Source: Pyrus communis (Eukaryota > Streptophyta > Magnoliopsida > Rosales > Rosaceae). From it: a DNA stretch of 64,000 nt. Shown here piece after piece: positions 35,743 through 47,573 of this stretch (the first letter of the stretch is position 1; every line of letters begins with the position of its first letter). The translations under genes were made by a program, and so were the position numbers. Under the pieces are notes generated by a model. That model did not search any database. It was given only the letters and a program-made list of their open reading frames with translations, and was not told the origin of the DNA. Location: NCBI RefSeq assembly GCF_963583255.1, contig NC_084805.1, positions 4,605,060 to 4,669,059 on the forward strand. Reading direction: 5' to 3'.

Positions 35743-37960
35743 GGCTCCTGAATGACGGCTCTGATGAAGGGACGAGTGAGAGTGGGATTGATCGAGTGAG
35801 GGTGTGTTTGGGTTTCTGAGCCACAGGAACTAGCGGTAAGCTTTGATTGGCTCTTCTTGTCGTTTGCGTAAATTGTTGGGGGTGCATTTTTGACCCTGAT
35901 TAAAATTTTTATTTATTATTAATCTATTTTATTATATTAAGAGAAGAGCGTTTGTCAACTTTTTATCCCATTTTCTTCCAATTTTGCCATCACTTTTGAA
36001 AACACAATGTTGACATGTGGAGGACAAAATAGTAATTTTGTATCTTTTGAACTTTTTCTTTTTTTCTTATTTTGCTTTCACTTTTGATACACAATATTTA
36101 CATAAAGAGGACAAAATTGTAATTTTATATCACAATATTTAAATAAGATAAAAAATATGCATTTATTAAGAGAAATTGTTCCACCATTATTTTTTCATAT
36201 ACGTAAGTGAAATCATGATTTTTTTTTTTTGGATAGTTTGAATGAACTAAAGTGATTGCGCTTGAGGAAAACGTGGGAGGAGATAGGCGGTTGAAGATGC
36301 TTTAATTTTGTACCTTTTGATAAAATGACAATCATATCCCTATATTTCCTATTTTACCCTCATTTTTTTTAGAAAATGACAATTATATGCTTATTTTGTT
36401 CACACACATAAAGTGTGTGCTCTCTGCTAGCATTTTATTATTATAATGCTGTAATCATCATTTTAGCATTTACCTTTTAATTTTTAGTTAATATTTTTAT
36501 CTCAATAGTTTCATCCCTATCTTCCTCCTTCCTCCCATCTCTCCTCGTCCCTCCGCCGCATCAACATCGTTCCACCTTCCCTCAGCCCGAAAACCCAGAA
36601 AATAAAAAAGCAAAATTGAGGAAAGGTCTGCCCACCAAGCCCCAAATAATGTCATGGAGGTGGGAGAGAGGCAGGATTCGTGGCGGTTCTCGAACACGAT
36701 GAAGGAGGATATGGTAAGTGGTGCGTGGGCCCACCCACCAGACGATGTGCTCTATGTGGAGCCGTCGCTTCCGGCGCCTATAATTTCCATCTCTCTGTAC
36801 AACTTGATCATGATGGATCCAAGCGGAGCCGTCGTTGGTGAAGATGCAATAAACAACAATGGAGAAGAAAGAGGGGACACAGTGAAAAAGGGAGCGAGAG
36901 AGATGAAGGGTTGGTCGGCGCCTAGGGGACAAGTGGTTGCTTTGGTGATTGTTCGGTTTTTATTATTTTATTTATGTTTAGTTTTTAATTTTTGAATTTT
37001 TTTTAAAATCAATTACAAAAGTTAACTATGGTTGAGTGGGATGACACATGACAGCCTAGAAAGTGTGTGTTGAGCATACACCACAGTTAATGTGGGTGAG
37101 CAAAAAAGCACCCTTTTGTTGGGAAGTTGATAGATCTTTAATCCTCTGTCCCCATTTTCTCTGTCTCGCTTATGTTCCCTTGCTAATTTGTTGCCAGTTG
37201 TACATTCACTAACACTATATAAGGTACCAGATAGGACTAGGAATACGAAACCAGGTGTTTGGTGTCCATACATATTAAATAGTCACCGGATTAATTAATC
37301 TGGTCCTACCTCTTTTATACGGCTTACACCCGCTTGGTTTTACGCTCCAAAAGCACCGTATTATTTAGTCAGGTAGAAAATGTTATGGACTAAATTGAGA
37401 GATTTTGGATTAATTAGTGATTGATACTTTGTTGTGAGGTAATTAAACTCAAAATTGGGAAAGATTTCGTTTGGGCTTTTGAAGGAAATTAAAGGTGGTG
37501 ATGAATTGATGATAGATTTGTAAGTTAGGTTTTCTTGGGAAATATTTCAAATTGAGAAAGATGATAAGTTTTGCTGGAAATTGATAATAGGATTTGATAG
37601 AAAATGATAGGATTTGAAAATTATGAAAGATTTCATCTAGGCAATTTGATCGGGGAAAGATGAAGAAAAGAAGACAACGAGCTGGGTTTTTTTTTCTTCC
37701 TCTTATCGGCACAACACGAAGCATAGTATAAATAATGCGGTCGTTATCTGATATTGCACCAAATGTCCGTTAATTTAGTCAGTACTATCCGATGACTATT
37801 TATCCTATCCGACTGAAATAGTCAGTACAGTCCGAACTGTCAAACGATGCTTTATACACAAAATTAATCAGTACGCCATCATTTGATAAAGAGGTATTTG
37901 TTAGTTTCTCTCTGAACTTATATAAAGCTGCTAATTTCCCTGAACTTTAATTTTAGCCAT
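35743..37960. other. Intergenic, AT-rich, one unsupported ORF
   Basis: Upstream region of PPA6, then repeated GAGGACAAAATTGTAATTTT-like stretches at 36020-36125. An ATG ORF of 113 codons at 36654-36995 has no recognisable domain, and its C-terminus is a run of hydrophobic residues read from AT-rich DNA; I do not call it a gene. The stretch 37220-37880 has GTCCGTTAATTTAGTCAGTA-type sequence that looks like DNA-transposon ends, not resolved. Confidence 0.4.
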
Positions 37961-37977
37961 TAGGCTTGTTACCCCTT

Positions 37978-39461
37978 AGAGAAGTTAAGAAGGAAGCGAA
38001 GAAAGTTGTGAGAGAAGTTAAGCTAGCGACTTTTGACGATATGTATAAGCGTCTAGATACCAAAGAATGAGAGTTGAATATCTATAAACCAGTTAAAGCA
38101 AGGGAAAAGAAGACAAGGGACCTAAACTAAGTGAGGTGCATCAAAGATGAGAATGGAAGAGTTCTTGCTACAGAGAATACGGTCAAAGACAGATGGAGAG
38201 GTTATTTTCATATGTTTTTCAATGAAGGACATGAAATGAGTACTTTTCTAGGAGAGTTGAGTAACTCAAAAGAGTGTAGAAACTACTATTTTTACCGTTG
38301 AATTAGGAAGGAAGAAGTGATTGTAGCTTTGAAAAAATGAAGCATAGAAAAACAGTGGGCCCATATGATATATCAATCGAAGTGTGGAAAGTCTTGAGAG
38401 AGACAGGTATAGCATGGCTCACAGACCTTTTCAATAGGATTTTGAAAACAAAGAAGATGCCAAATGAGTGGCGAAATAGCACTTTGGTGTCTATCTACAA
38501 GAATAAGGGTGACGTACAAAATTGCATGAATTATAGGGGTATTAAGTTAATGAGTCATATAATGAAGCTCTTGGAGAGAGTAATTGAGCATAGACTGAGG
38601 CAAGAGACATGGGTCTCGGACAACCAATTCGGGTTCATGTCAGGGTGCTTAACCAGAGGCAATCTATCTCTTATAAAGATTGATGGAAATATATAGATGA
38701 AAAAGGATTTGCACATGGTCTTTATAGATTTGGAAAAAACGTATGATAGGATCCTAAGAGACATTCTTTGGAGGATTTTAGAGAAAAAAAAAGTACGAAT
38801 AGCATATATCCAAACTATAAAGGATATGTATGATGGAATAATGACTGTCATAAAAGACATTCTTTGGAGGATTTTAGAGAAGAAAGGAGTACGAGTAGCA
38901 TATATCCAAACTATAAAGGATATGTATGATGGAGCAATGACTATCATAAGAACTTATGAAGGACAAATCGAAAGCTTCCCCATAACTGTAAGGTTACATC
39001 AAGGCTCATGTTTAAGTCCTTACTTTTTTGCATTGGTAATGAATGAGTTAACAAGACATATTCAAGATGATATTCCTTAGTGTATGCTTTTCCCAGACGA
39101 TATAGTGTTGATAGATGAAACTTAGGAAGGAGTAAATGCGAAGCTTAACCTTTGGAGAGAAGTGTTGGAATCTAAAGGTCTTCGCCTAAGTTGATCAAAG
39201 AGAGAGTATATGGAGTGCAAATTCAGTGCAAACGGAGACTCAAATGAGTTAGAGGTGACGATTGGACACCAAGAAGTACGAAAGAGTGACCGCTTTCGCT
39301 ACCTAGGATCTATCTTGCAAAAGAACAGAGAATTGAAATAGACTCTAAGAAAAGACTTGGAGTATTTGGATCTAACGGAAGACGTGACACAGAACCGAGC
39401 GCAATGCCGCTAGAATCATATAGCCGACCCCATTTAATGGGAAAATGTTTTGTTGTTGTTG
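37978..39461 (+). pseudogene. RTE-type LINE, 5'-truncated, dead reverse transcriptase
   Basis: Plus-strand fragments read as an RTE reverse transcriptase in order: GPYDISIEVWKVLRETGI, then LVSIYKNKGDVQNCMNYRGI, then [11 protein letters not shown], then [19 protein letters not shown]. The catalytic box reads FPDD instead of F/YADD at about 39085-39110. In-frame stops and shifts occur. The 3' end (GAACCGAGCGCAATGCCG, GCCGACCCCATTTAATGGG, (TTG)n) matches the other two RTE copies. Imperfect duplications TAGGCTTGTTACCCCTTA (37961-37978) and TAGGCCCGTTACCCCTAA (39462-39479) probably mark the target site. Confidence 0.85.
38760..38951 (+). repeat. 96-bp in-frame tandem duplication inside the RTE reverse transcriptase
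   Basis: GACATTCTTTGGAGGATTTT starts at 38760 and again at 38856. Each unit encodes 32 residues ([10 protein letters not shown]...YDG...). Being a multiple of three, the duplication kept the frame, but it duplicates part of the palm domain. Confidence 0.9.
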
Positions 39462-39851
39462 TAGGCCCGTTACCCCTAAACTTTTATAATCAGCCACTTT
39501 TCCCCTGGATTTTAACTTTAGCCAATTACCTCTTAAAATTTTATAAATAGTCAATTTCTCTTATAGCTTTACGTTTTAAAAATTTTCATCTGTCTAATTT
39601 TCCCTTTTTTTTTTCCTTTATACAATTATCATGTATTGTCCTGACCAAAATGAATGAAAACTTAACTAATTATAAAACTTTAGGGAGGTAATCAGTTAAA
39701 GTTAGAGTTCAAGAAGAAAATTGGTAATTATAAAAGTTCATGAAGTTATTGATTAAAATTAAAATTCAAGAAGAAATTAACTTCTCTGTACAATTTCAGG
39801 AGTCAAATTGACAAATGTCCCTTGCAGATAAAACCTCGAAAGAAAAAAAAA

Positions 39852-40999
39852 GGGTAAATTACACTTTACCACTTCAGGTTTGGGGTCAATTTCAATTCCT
39901 TACAACATCTTTAAAACATTTCACTTTCATACCTCAAGTACTATTTTATTTCAATATAATACCTCCGTTACATTTTCCATCCATTGATCTGTTAAGTGCT
40001 GACGTGGCTGCCACATTTATGCCACATAGCTGCCAGATGTGCGCCATGTGGCAAAAAAAAAAAATTAAACTTTTTTCTAAGAAAAACCTTAATCTTCTAA
40101 ATTAAAAAAAAAAAAAAAAGGTTAGAAAATCCAAATCCCATCACCCCACCCCCAAAACCTTGAACAAGAAGAAAAAACCCGGATCCCCTAAACCCCTCCC
40201 CCCCCCCCCCACCCCACACCCCGCCCTCGTGCGAAACCCATATCCTATACCCCCTGCCCCCCCCGCGAGACCCAAATCCCCCCCCAGGTCGGAGCCTCAT
40301 CATCTTCCATCCGTCCGCACCCATCCTCCACCACCTCCTCCGCACCCGTCCTTTGCCTCCTCTGTGCACCCAGCTTCCCTCTCCCCAACCCAAGCCCAAC
40401 CTGCAACCCAGAAAAAAGAAAAGAAAAAAAAAAACCAGCGCACCTACCCTCGCACGCATCCTCTTCCCTCCTCTACACACCCCACTCCTTATTGGGAAAG
40501 ACGGGATCTGGGTTGCAGGGAAATAGAGATGGGTTTTTTTTTTCCTCTTCTTTTCTAGGTTGTAGGTAGTGGGTGTGGATGAGGAGGTGGAGGATAGGTG
40601 CACGATGGGTTTGGGGAAGATGGGAGGGGGAAAAAAGGGGTGGGTTGCAAGGAAAGGGAGTCAGGGAAGATGAAGATGGGTTTTTTTTTCCTTTCTTTTC
40701 CTCTCCTCTTCTTCTTCGTCTGGGTTGCAGGTTGGGTGGGTAGGGGGTTGCGAGTTCAGCTTTTGTTTTTGGTTTTTTTTTATTTTAATTTAGAAGATTA
40801 AGGTTTTTTATTTTTTTTGCCAAGTGGTAGGCATTTGGTAGCCATGTGTCATAAATGTGGCAGCCACGTCAGCACTTAACGGTTGAACGGATGGAAAATG
40901 TAATGGATGTATTATATTGAAATAAAATAGTACTTAAGAAATGAAAGTGAAATGCTTTAAAGATGTTGTAAGGAATTGAAATTGACCACAAACTTACCC
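39852..40999. mobile_element. Mutator-like foldback element with long terminal inverted repeats
   Basis: The left end GGGTAAATTACACTTTACC and the right end read in reverse (GGGTAAGTTTGTGGTCAATT) begin arms of about 190-270 bp. Both arms share GTCAATTTCAATTCCTTACA, CTATTTTATTTCAATATAAT, TAAGTGCTGACGTGGCTGCC and CCTTAATCTTCTAAATTAAA. The left arm has about 22 extra bases near its tip. The interior (40123-40770) is C/T- and G/A-rich and non-coding. Flanks are poly-A on both sides, so a 9-bp duplication cannot be read. Confidence 0.75.
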
Positions 41000-41640
41000 A
41001 AAAAAAAAAAAAAGACTCAGGAAACAAAACCCAGCAAACCAAATACCCGCCCCCTTCTTCCCTCTTCCTCCCTCCCTCACTCCCCACGGCCCAACCCACC
41101 ACCGTCAGAATCCATTGCTGCAGTCAAACCCCTCTCTCTCTCGGAACTCCACCAGTCCGAAGGCTCAACCCTCCTTTCTCTATTCCAGCTTCGTCGCAAA
41201 CCAGGTGACTATTCTCTCCGACTCCTTTTCTCTCTCTCTCTCCTTCTGCTCGTTTGATTTGTGATTCTTGTTCCGAAAACTGAAAAGAATTAGAAATAGA
41301 GTTGAAATTATGAATTATTGTTCTTATTTGCGGATTATTTTTTCCTCTCAATTTTTACATGTCGTTTTTTTTCTTGAATCATTTTCGACAAAGAAATGCG
41401 TAATTAGTAGTTAGATGGATGCATTTGGATTGGACCCATTGCAGTTGAGGACATGGTTTGTGGTTTTGTTTTGTCGCTTGCATTGGATGGATATTAGTGT
41501 TGGACAGGTAGCCGTGGCTTGGAAGTCTGTACCAGTGCAGTACAGCAACATATGGAATTAGGCTTCGAGTATCAGTCACTGCAAAGGTAGAAGTTTGGAG
41601 TCCACATCACAAATTGAGGGACGTTAACGGCGCCACAGAA
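41000..41640 (+). other. Promoter/5' leader of the 161-aa gene
   Basis: CT-rich leader-like DNA at 41050-41200 with a donor-like CCAG|GTGACT at 41201. Acceptor candidates lie before 41508 and 41587, so a 5' UTR intron is likely. The Mutator-like element ends only about 100 bases upstream. Confidence 0.45.
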
Positions 41641-43982
41641 ATGAAGGTCAGGGTGGTGTGTCGGAAAGTGTATGATTACATACGTTATGATCTGAAAGAG
41701 ATTGCATTTCCATCTTCGCTGCCGGACCCTCCTCATATCAAGAAGCGCCGTAAGCTCACCATGCATGAGTGGTTCTTGGTATGCCCCTTACATTCATTTC
41801 CATTACACATATAGATATAGGCTATGTAGTTAATCATACTCACATACAATTCTTTTAACTAACTCATGGATCGTTGAAGTAATTACAAGTACTGGATTGT
41901 TAAAATGCTTTTTGAAAATAAACTGGACAAGTTACAGCATGTTTGGGAGTTCTTTTGACCTTTCAGATATCAGAAAACACATTTTTTAACAATTGCTTCA
42001 TGGAGAAGTACTATTGAGCTAACGGATAGGTGCTTTCCAGGAAACACTTGGATTATCACTGAAATCTACTTATACGCTTAATTGCTTATGATAAAAGTAC
42101 TAATATAAAAGTGCTACTGAGCAGAAGCGACCCGTGTAGAAAGAGTCTAGTTTTAGTTTGTGTGTTTTAACTGTTTATCTAACACGGGGGTTGGGTACAT
42201 ACCAGCCTCTTATTTGGCTAATCTAACCATTTGATCTTTCTCTTGACCAATTCTGATATGAATTTTGATAATAAGGTCAATTGTTCAACCGTAGAATGCA
42301 TTAAAATTTGAAGTTCTGAGTGTTAAAGTTGATTTTGTTTCTGATGATTTGAGCTATTAATAATATTTGGCTATTGCTTTTCTTTTCATCTAGGTTCAGA
42401 TAAAGTTTGTCTTGTTTTCATTGAGTATGAACTATGTTTTCTTGCTTAGGATATGTTAAAGCTTATTAGTACATTTATGCATGTGGTGTTAACATGAAGG
42501 ATGGTAATTTATAATTTTATACCTTGTATTGGCTGTCAGGTGTTGAAGGAGGCTTCTAGGCTTTATGCTGCCAGCTGGGTGCGGGATGTTGGTCCTGAAC
42601 TGCGACCTAATGATTATAAGAATAAAGAGAGTGAAGATGGACCTGGTGGAGCACAGAGAACGGCTAAAGAGAAAGAACCCTCAACCTTAGAGGATCTTGG
42701 TAAGTAATGTCTACATTATGCTGCCATATCGATCAGTGTGACCATTTTAACAATAACTTAGTGGAATGCCTGCTTGTTCTATATGATGTATGCATGCATA
42801 TGACTACGAAGATAATGACTGATGCCCTATAGATCTTTGCTTTTTGTTCTTTGATTTGGTTTGCATTGGTGTCCTGCAATGTTCTTACTTAGGAAGTTGG
42901 CATAAATAATCATTGAATCATGCAACTTGATCATTCGATCCCATCAAATATTTTACATGCATCAATTCTGCTTCAAGTACAGTAGGTTAACTTTTTAATA
43001 GTTGTTTGCATATCCAAACAGCTTCAAATAAAATAAAATAAAATAAAAAATCTACATATGCTTCTTTTGAAAGTGGTTCAACTTTATGATTGTAAAGGGA
43101 AGATGAAGTAAACCTGTATGAGTAACAAATATAGAAAGGAAGATTTGCGGACACTTTTTTGTAAGGCAGTTGTTCCTGGCTGGTTTTTGTGTGTGGGTTC
43201 ACTTTAATCTGTCGATTGCCTATGTCTCTAAACTTCTGAATAGAATTTGGGTTATGATTCTGTAACTTTTACCACTCTGTGATAAAAACACATAGTCCTC
43301 TCTCTCTCTTGCCCGTGTCATTTTCTTTTTCTGTCGTAATAAGCTTTTTTCATCTCATCGGCCCCTTCTCTAACAACATAAACAACAAAAGAATACCTGT
43401 AAAGGGAAGATAAAGTAAACCAGTATAAGTAACAAATATAGAAAGGAAGATTTGCGGACACTTTTTTGCAAGGCAGTTCTTTCTGGCTAGTTTTTGTGTT
43501 TGGGTGCTCTTTCATCTGTCGATTGCCTGTGTCTCTAAACTTCTGTATAGAATTTGGGTTATGATTCTGTAACTTTTACCAATCTGTTGTGATAACAACA
43601 CATAGGCCTCTGTCTCTTGCCTGCGTCGTTTTCTTTTTCTGTCGTAATAAGCTTTTTTCATTTCATCTCCCCCTTCTCTAAAACATAAACAACAAAAGAG
43701 TACTTGTTTTTAGTTAAATCTTTATGCTTTCCAGTTATAAGGGTTTGAGATCTGATTATGTTTAATGCTTTTCTCTGGAAATAAAAACAAATAGCTGTGG
43801 CTGCGAGGGGAGGAATGGAGACATTAAAGCCTGCTCTGCAGCGGGTGTACATGACAAGAGCGTCTGCATATAGAGATGCTCTTCAAAGTTTTATACATGG
43901 GTACCAAGAAGGCATCCAGCAGGTCATGGAGAGAAAGGCAAAAGATTCTAAATCTGAACAAGAAAGTGATAAATCTGCGTAA
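41641..43982 (+). CDS. Conserved plant protein of unknown function
   Basis: Three exons, 41641-41778, 42540-42699 and 43795-43982, join in phase to 161 aa. Splice sites are canonical (TTCTTG|GTATGC, CTTG|GTAAGT). The protein opens MKVRVVCRKVYDYIRYDLKE and continues KRRKLTMHEWFLVLKEASRLYAASWVRD, which looks like amphipathic helices. It then has a charged linker with Lys/Glu-rich sequence and a C-terminal segment with YMTRASAYRDALQSF. It has no signal peptide and no membrane segment. I recognise the pattern as a conserved plant family but cannot name a function. Intron 2 contains a 307-bp tandem duplication. Confidence 0.8.
43093..43702. repeat. Two-copy 307-bp tandem duplication in intron 2
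   Basis: TAAAGGGAAGAT starts at 43093 and at 43400. The two units stay aligned through GAAAGGAAGATTTGCGGACA, CTGTCGATTGCC and TAAACAACAAAAGA, with scattered differences. Confidence 0.9.
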
Positions 43983-44010
43983 CATCCTTGTTACTCTTCA
44001 TAGTTGTTAC

Positions 44011-44135
44011 CGCACCTACTGACACCCCTTCTCTCGAAGTCATGGGGTCATTTTGCCAAGTTCCTTCGACATGGTTCTCCCAAGCACCCTATTATGGTGT
44101 ACTTGTTATCTGTGTCAATTGCAAGTTCTTGAGCT
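44011..44135 (-). pseudogene. Organelle large-subunit rRNA fragment (NUMT or NUPT)
   Basis: Read on the minus strand, this contains GGGTGCTTGGGAGAACCATG, TCGAAGGAACTTGGCAAAAT and GACCCCATGACTTCGAGAGA. It corresponds to the bacterial-type 23S stretch containing GAAGGAACTCGGCAAAATGACCCCGTAACTTCGGGAGAAGG. The adjacent TGTTATCTGTGTCAATTGCA (plus strand) fits the neighbouring rRNA region. The ACCATGTCGAAGG form seems closer to plant mitochondrial 26S than plastid 23S, but I cannot decide without alignment. It begins about 30 bases after the stop codon of the 161-aa gene. Confidence 0.7.
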
Positions 44136-44281
44136 CTACTTTTAGCTCTGTTTTAAGAACACCTGCCATGGTTTTTCATTCAAGTATTCAAGAACTCGAA
44201 AGCAAATTTAAGAAATGTAAATATAATGTAGAGTTGCACTATTTTTTCTCTTTTGGGACTGATATAAATCTGCTTTATTGA

Positions 44282-45037
44282 AGTGATGAATTTTTACTTT
44301 GTCACTAGTGGTAATAAATATTTACTTTTAGTTTTATTATTTTCTTGAAAATCAAGTAATCTGCTTTAATTTTTTTTTATTTTATGGAAGTAATCTGCTT
44401 TATTGTCTGTAACATACATTTACTCTTTGGAAGGTTTTTACTATTTTTTTAATCTTCCAAATGAACAATTACATGTCATGAGACATGAATGCCTGGCGTG
44501 AAGGATATCTTACATGATGTATGAGTTGACTGTCGCATGGTATCTGATGCTTTAGCTTTCACCTGTGGGTCTAAACAGAAATACTGCCCGAATCAGATAG
44601 AATTGGCCAGCTTGGTTTGGTTTTCAAATAAAACTAATTCTCTGATGTCAGATTGCCACATATCAACAAATTCCCACGATTCTTTGAAGACGATTATATT
44701 TTTATGAGTTGTATCATACTATTACGGCGTTATTATCTAAGCATTTTTCAATAAAAATTCAAAAGATGTTTTTTTTTATTTTTTTTATTTTTTTTTGACT
44801 AATAGATAGTGTAGTGGATTAAATTGTTAAATATTTGGGGAGGAGGATCGATGGAATGCCCGAATCAAGGTGCCCAGACATAATTGTTTTTCACTACTAC
44901 GATGTGGCGCTATATGCAAAATTCACAAGATATATATAGCAATATTTTCTTAACATGATTTGGTATTAAAAAAATAGATTAAATTAATTAAAAGAGTGAT
45001 GGTAAGCTATCTTTAAACTGAACCCATATCTTCTCTG
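44282..45037. other. Intergenic, nothing recognised
   Basis: AT-rich DNA with T runs at 44768-44797. No gene or complete repeat seen. Confidence 0.5.
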
Positions 45038-45196
45038 GATCTAATGATCTTGAGCCTAAGGATCAAATGATCCAGGCCGTTGAAATTTGATCCAACGGCT
45101 ACAATTATTATAACTTTTAGAAGGTTTCCTATTTGTAGCCGTTGGATCAAATTTCAACGGTCCAAATCATTTGATCCTTAGGCTCAGGATCATTAG
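45038..45196. repeat. Foldback MITE
   Basis: Long near-perfect palindrome. AATGATCTTGAGCCTAAGGA...GCCGTTGAAATTTGATCCAA...GGCTACAA on the left is mirrored by TTGTAGCCGTTGGATCAAAT...GATCCTTAGGCTCAGGATCA on the right, with the loop near 45110. Confidence 0.8.
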
Positions 45197-45369
45197 ATTC
45201 GGAGATGATCTAGGACCATCTCTTTTATAAAGAAAAGATCTAGAATAAAAAAAAATATTATGATGGAGATAGCCGTCATCATGACACATTGTGATGGATT
45301 TTTGCAACCAAAACCTCTGTCAGTAGTAGTTACTATAGAAGTAGAGGAAGTAGAGTTCCGCAATTCACT

Positions 45370-46113
45370 TGAGAGCAAGTCCACCGGGGACTTTTAGGTC
45401 GGCACCCAACACCATTTTTGGCCCGGCACCCAGCCAATCCCCTCCAGCCCATGTGGATAGGACAACACCCAGCCCAACCTGGTCTCCAAGCCAACCCAAA
45501 ATGGACTAAGCTATGGGACGGCCTGCTTGATGTCATGTTGACGCCAACATGACGTCCCAAGCCAGTTTAAATTTTTTTTGCGCTAGGCGTGTGTGAAACA
45601 CGCTCGCATGACCATGCGTCCTGACAAGAAAATGTGGGGGTGGCCCACTAGCGCAGGCGCACTTAGGGATCTGATGGGGGAGGCCACACGTTTATTTCTC
45701 GGCCGTTGGATTTCCAATGGCTAGTTTTTTGGACTGTTGGATTCCCAACGGTCAAAAAATTTTGAATTTGACATCCAACGGCTAGTGACGTGGCTTGATC
45801 TGGACCATTCAATCCAGAGATCAACGGTCCACGTTCTCCCCCCCCCCCCCCAAAAAAAAGGCACAACAGTCATAATTATGACTGTTGGCCACGTGTCAAC
45901 GTATGAGCTGTTGGATTTGAATCTTTTTCAAATCCAACGGTCCAGATTAATTAACTAAATTAAAATTTATAAAAAATTAACAAATACAGAAAAATTTTAA
46001 TTTTTTTATTTATTTTTCTATAAATACCTAACCCTTATCTTCCACTTTACACCACATTTCAATATTTTCAACACTTTCTACCAAAGCTTTCATATAATTT
46101 TTGAGAGAAAAAA
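45370..46113. other. 5' region of a Harbinger-derived element
   Basis: GAGAGCAAGTCCACCGGGG near 45371 and repeated CCAACGG(T/C)/CCGTTGG motifs (45700-45945) resemble the 5' regions of plant Harbinger elements. Contains a hairpin at 45529-45557 (GATGTCATGTTG ACGC CAACATGACGTC). Confidence 0.4.
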
Positions 46114-47215
46114 ATGACTACATGGAAGCTCATCGAAGATGTTACGTTATGTGAATACTGGGTTCACATTACTCATGACTCGATTACGGGTAATGAGAGG
46201 GATAAGCGAGAAATGTGGAGTAAAATTACGAAAGCGTTTTGCGATGTACATGGAAAAGACGCCAGAAGTAGTCAAGGTCGTTGGAAAAAACTCAACGCAT
46301 CCTTTACTTGTTGGAAGAACGCTATCTCTCATGCTTCCGGTAATCTGCGTAGTGGGACAAGTTTAGTGGATCAGGTGACAATATTTTTATTTATTTATAT
46401 GTATTCCACCTGCATCAATATTTTAATTTATTTATTTGTGTTACACCCGCATTTTATAATATTGTCTTATCCCACATTTATAGACAATACAAGCACAACC
46501 ATTCTACAATGCGAAGATCGACAACAAATCATTCAGCAAATGGGAATGTTGGCAAATTGTCAAAGATTGCCCCAGATACAGAATTGTGGCAACCGGCCCA
46601 AAAGTTGTCATGCACGGCATGGGTCTACATAGTTCACTAGAAGTAGACACGCCCGAACAGGAAGAAGACACAACCGCACAGGAAGAAGACACATTTGAAG
46701 AAGTGCCAGTGACCCAGGCGACTAGTCGGTCCCTAAGGCCTCAAGGTAAGAAGACGGCAAAGAAAAAAGGGAGTTCTTCCAAAAATGACTACACAAAATA
46801 TATGGACGGACTTGCGCGCCAAGGTGAACTGAACATGGCGCGGGAAGCGGCTAGGGATGAGGAAAGAGCTACTGTTATGGCAGCAATATTAACAGCTACT
46901 GAGAGACGTGATGCAGCGGCTGAGAGACAAAGAGAAATAGTTAATTGAGAAAATGAGATGATTAAAGAAGCACTTAATCTAGAAAACGAGATGCTTAGAG
47001 AAGAAAGGATAACTCAAGTAGATTGTGACACTATGAACAAGCCTCTAGTAGGATTGTCTTCAAATTCAAAATATTTTTGGACATCGGAAAAAAGGGACGT
47101 GGTGCGAATGAGGCGTGCAAGAGACGCGGAAACAAGTCGAGGGGGTTCTAGCTACACAGATCCTAGCAACGAAGATCCTAGCACCACATATCCTAGCTCT
47201 ACAGACTTTGTATAA
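46114..47215 (+). pseudogene. PIF/Harbinger ORF1 (SANT/NAM-associated-like) with an in-frame stop
   Basis: Exon 1 is 46114-46374 and exon 2 starts at 46484, joined by a GT-AG intron. The product opens MTTWKLIEDVTLCEYWVHIT and runs on to WKKLNASFTCWKNAISHASG, NLRSGTSLVDQ, FSKWECWQIVKDCPRY and a Lys/Glu-rich C-terminal helix. This is the Myb/SANT-like DNA-binding partner of Harbinger transposases, often mislabelled GST T3-like or NAM-associated. A TGA at 46946-46948 interrupts the frame in a VN*ENEM context, where a neighbouring repeat reads LNLENEM. Reading then continues in frame to 47215. No DDE transposase follows. Confidence 0.75.
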
Positions 47216-47573
47216 TTTCTTATTTTTAGTACTTTATTTAATTTCATCTTAATTTTTAGTACTTTATGTAATTTCGTCTTTATTTAATCCTATCCGAAAT
47301 TAAAACTATTTATTTATTTATTATTTTATAAAAAATTTAATAATATTTTATGGGCTAGATGCTAGCTCATTTTGTAGAGGTGAAGATCATTTGTGCCAGC
47401 GTATTTTTTAGACTTTGTTTCAGTGCATTTTTTAGAGAAAGAGATGTATTTGGAGTATTACTATTCGTCTATCACTGTTCACTTTCCCTGAGCAACCCTA
47501 TCATCTGAAATCCTCAATCCCTCCTCCGTTACAGTGATTGATTGCCCTCCCTTACGTTGTTTGCTCTGCAGCG

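Noticed and set aside
36654..36995. 113-codon ATG ORF
   Set aside because: No recognisable domain, no splice or leader context, and the hydrophobic end comes from AT-rich sequence.
40097..40603. Long overlapping ORFs on both strands, Pro-rich and Gly-rich
   Set aside because: They are translations of the C/T-rich and G/A-rich interior of the Mutator-like foldback element; no domain and low complexity.
43988..44281. 97-codon ORF after the 161-aa gene
   Set aside because: It reads across the rRNA fragment; not a protein gene.
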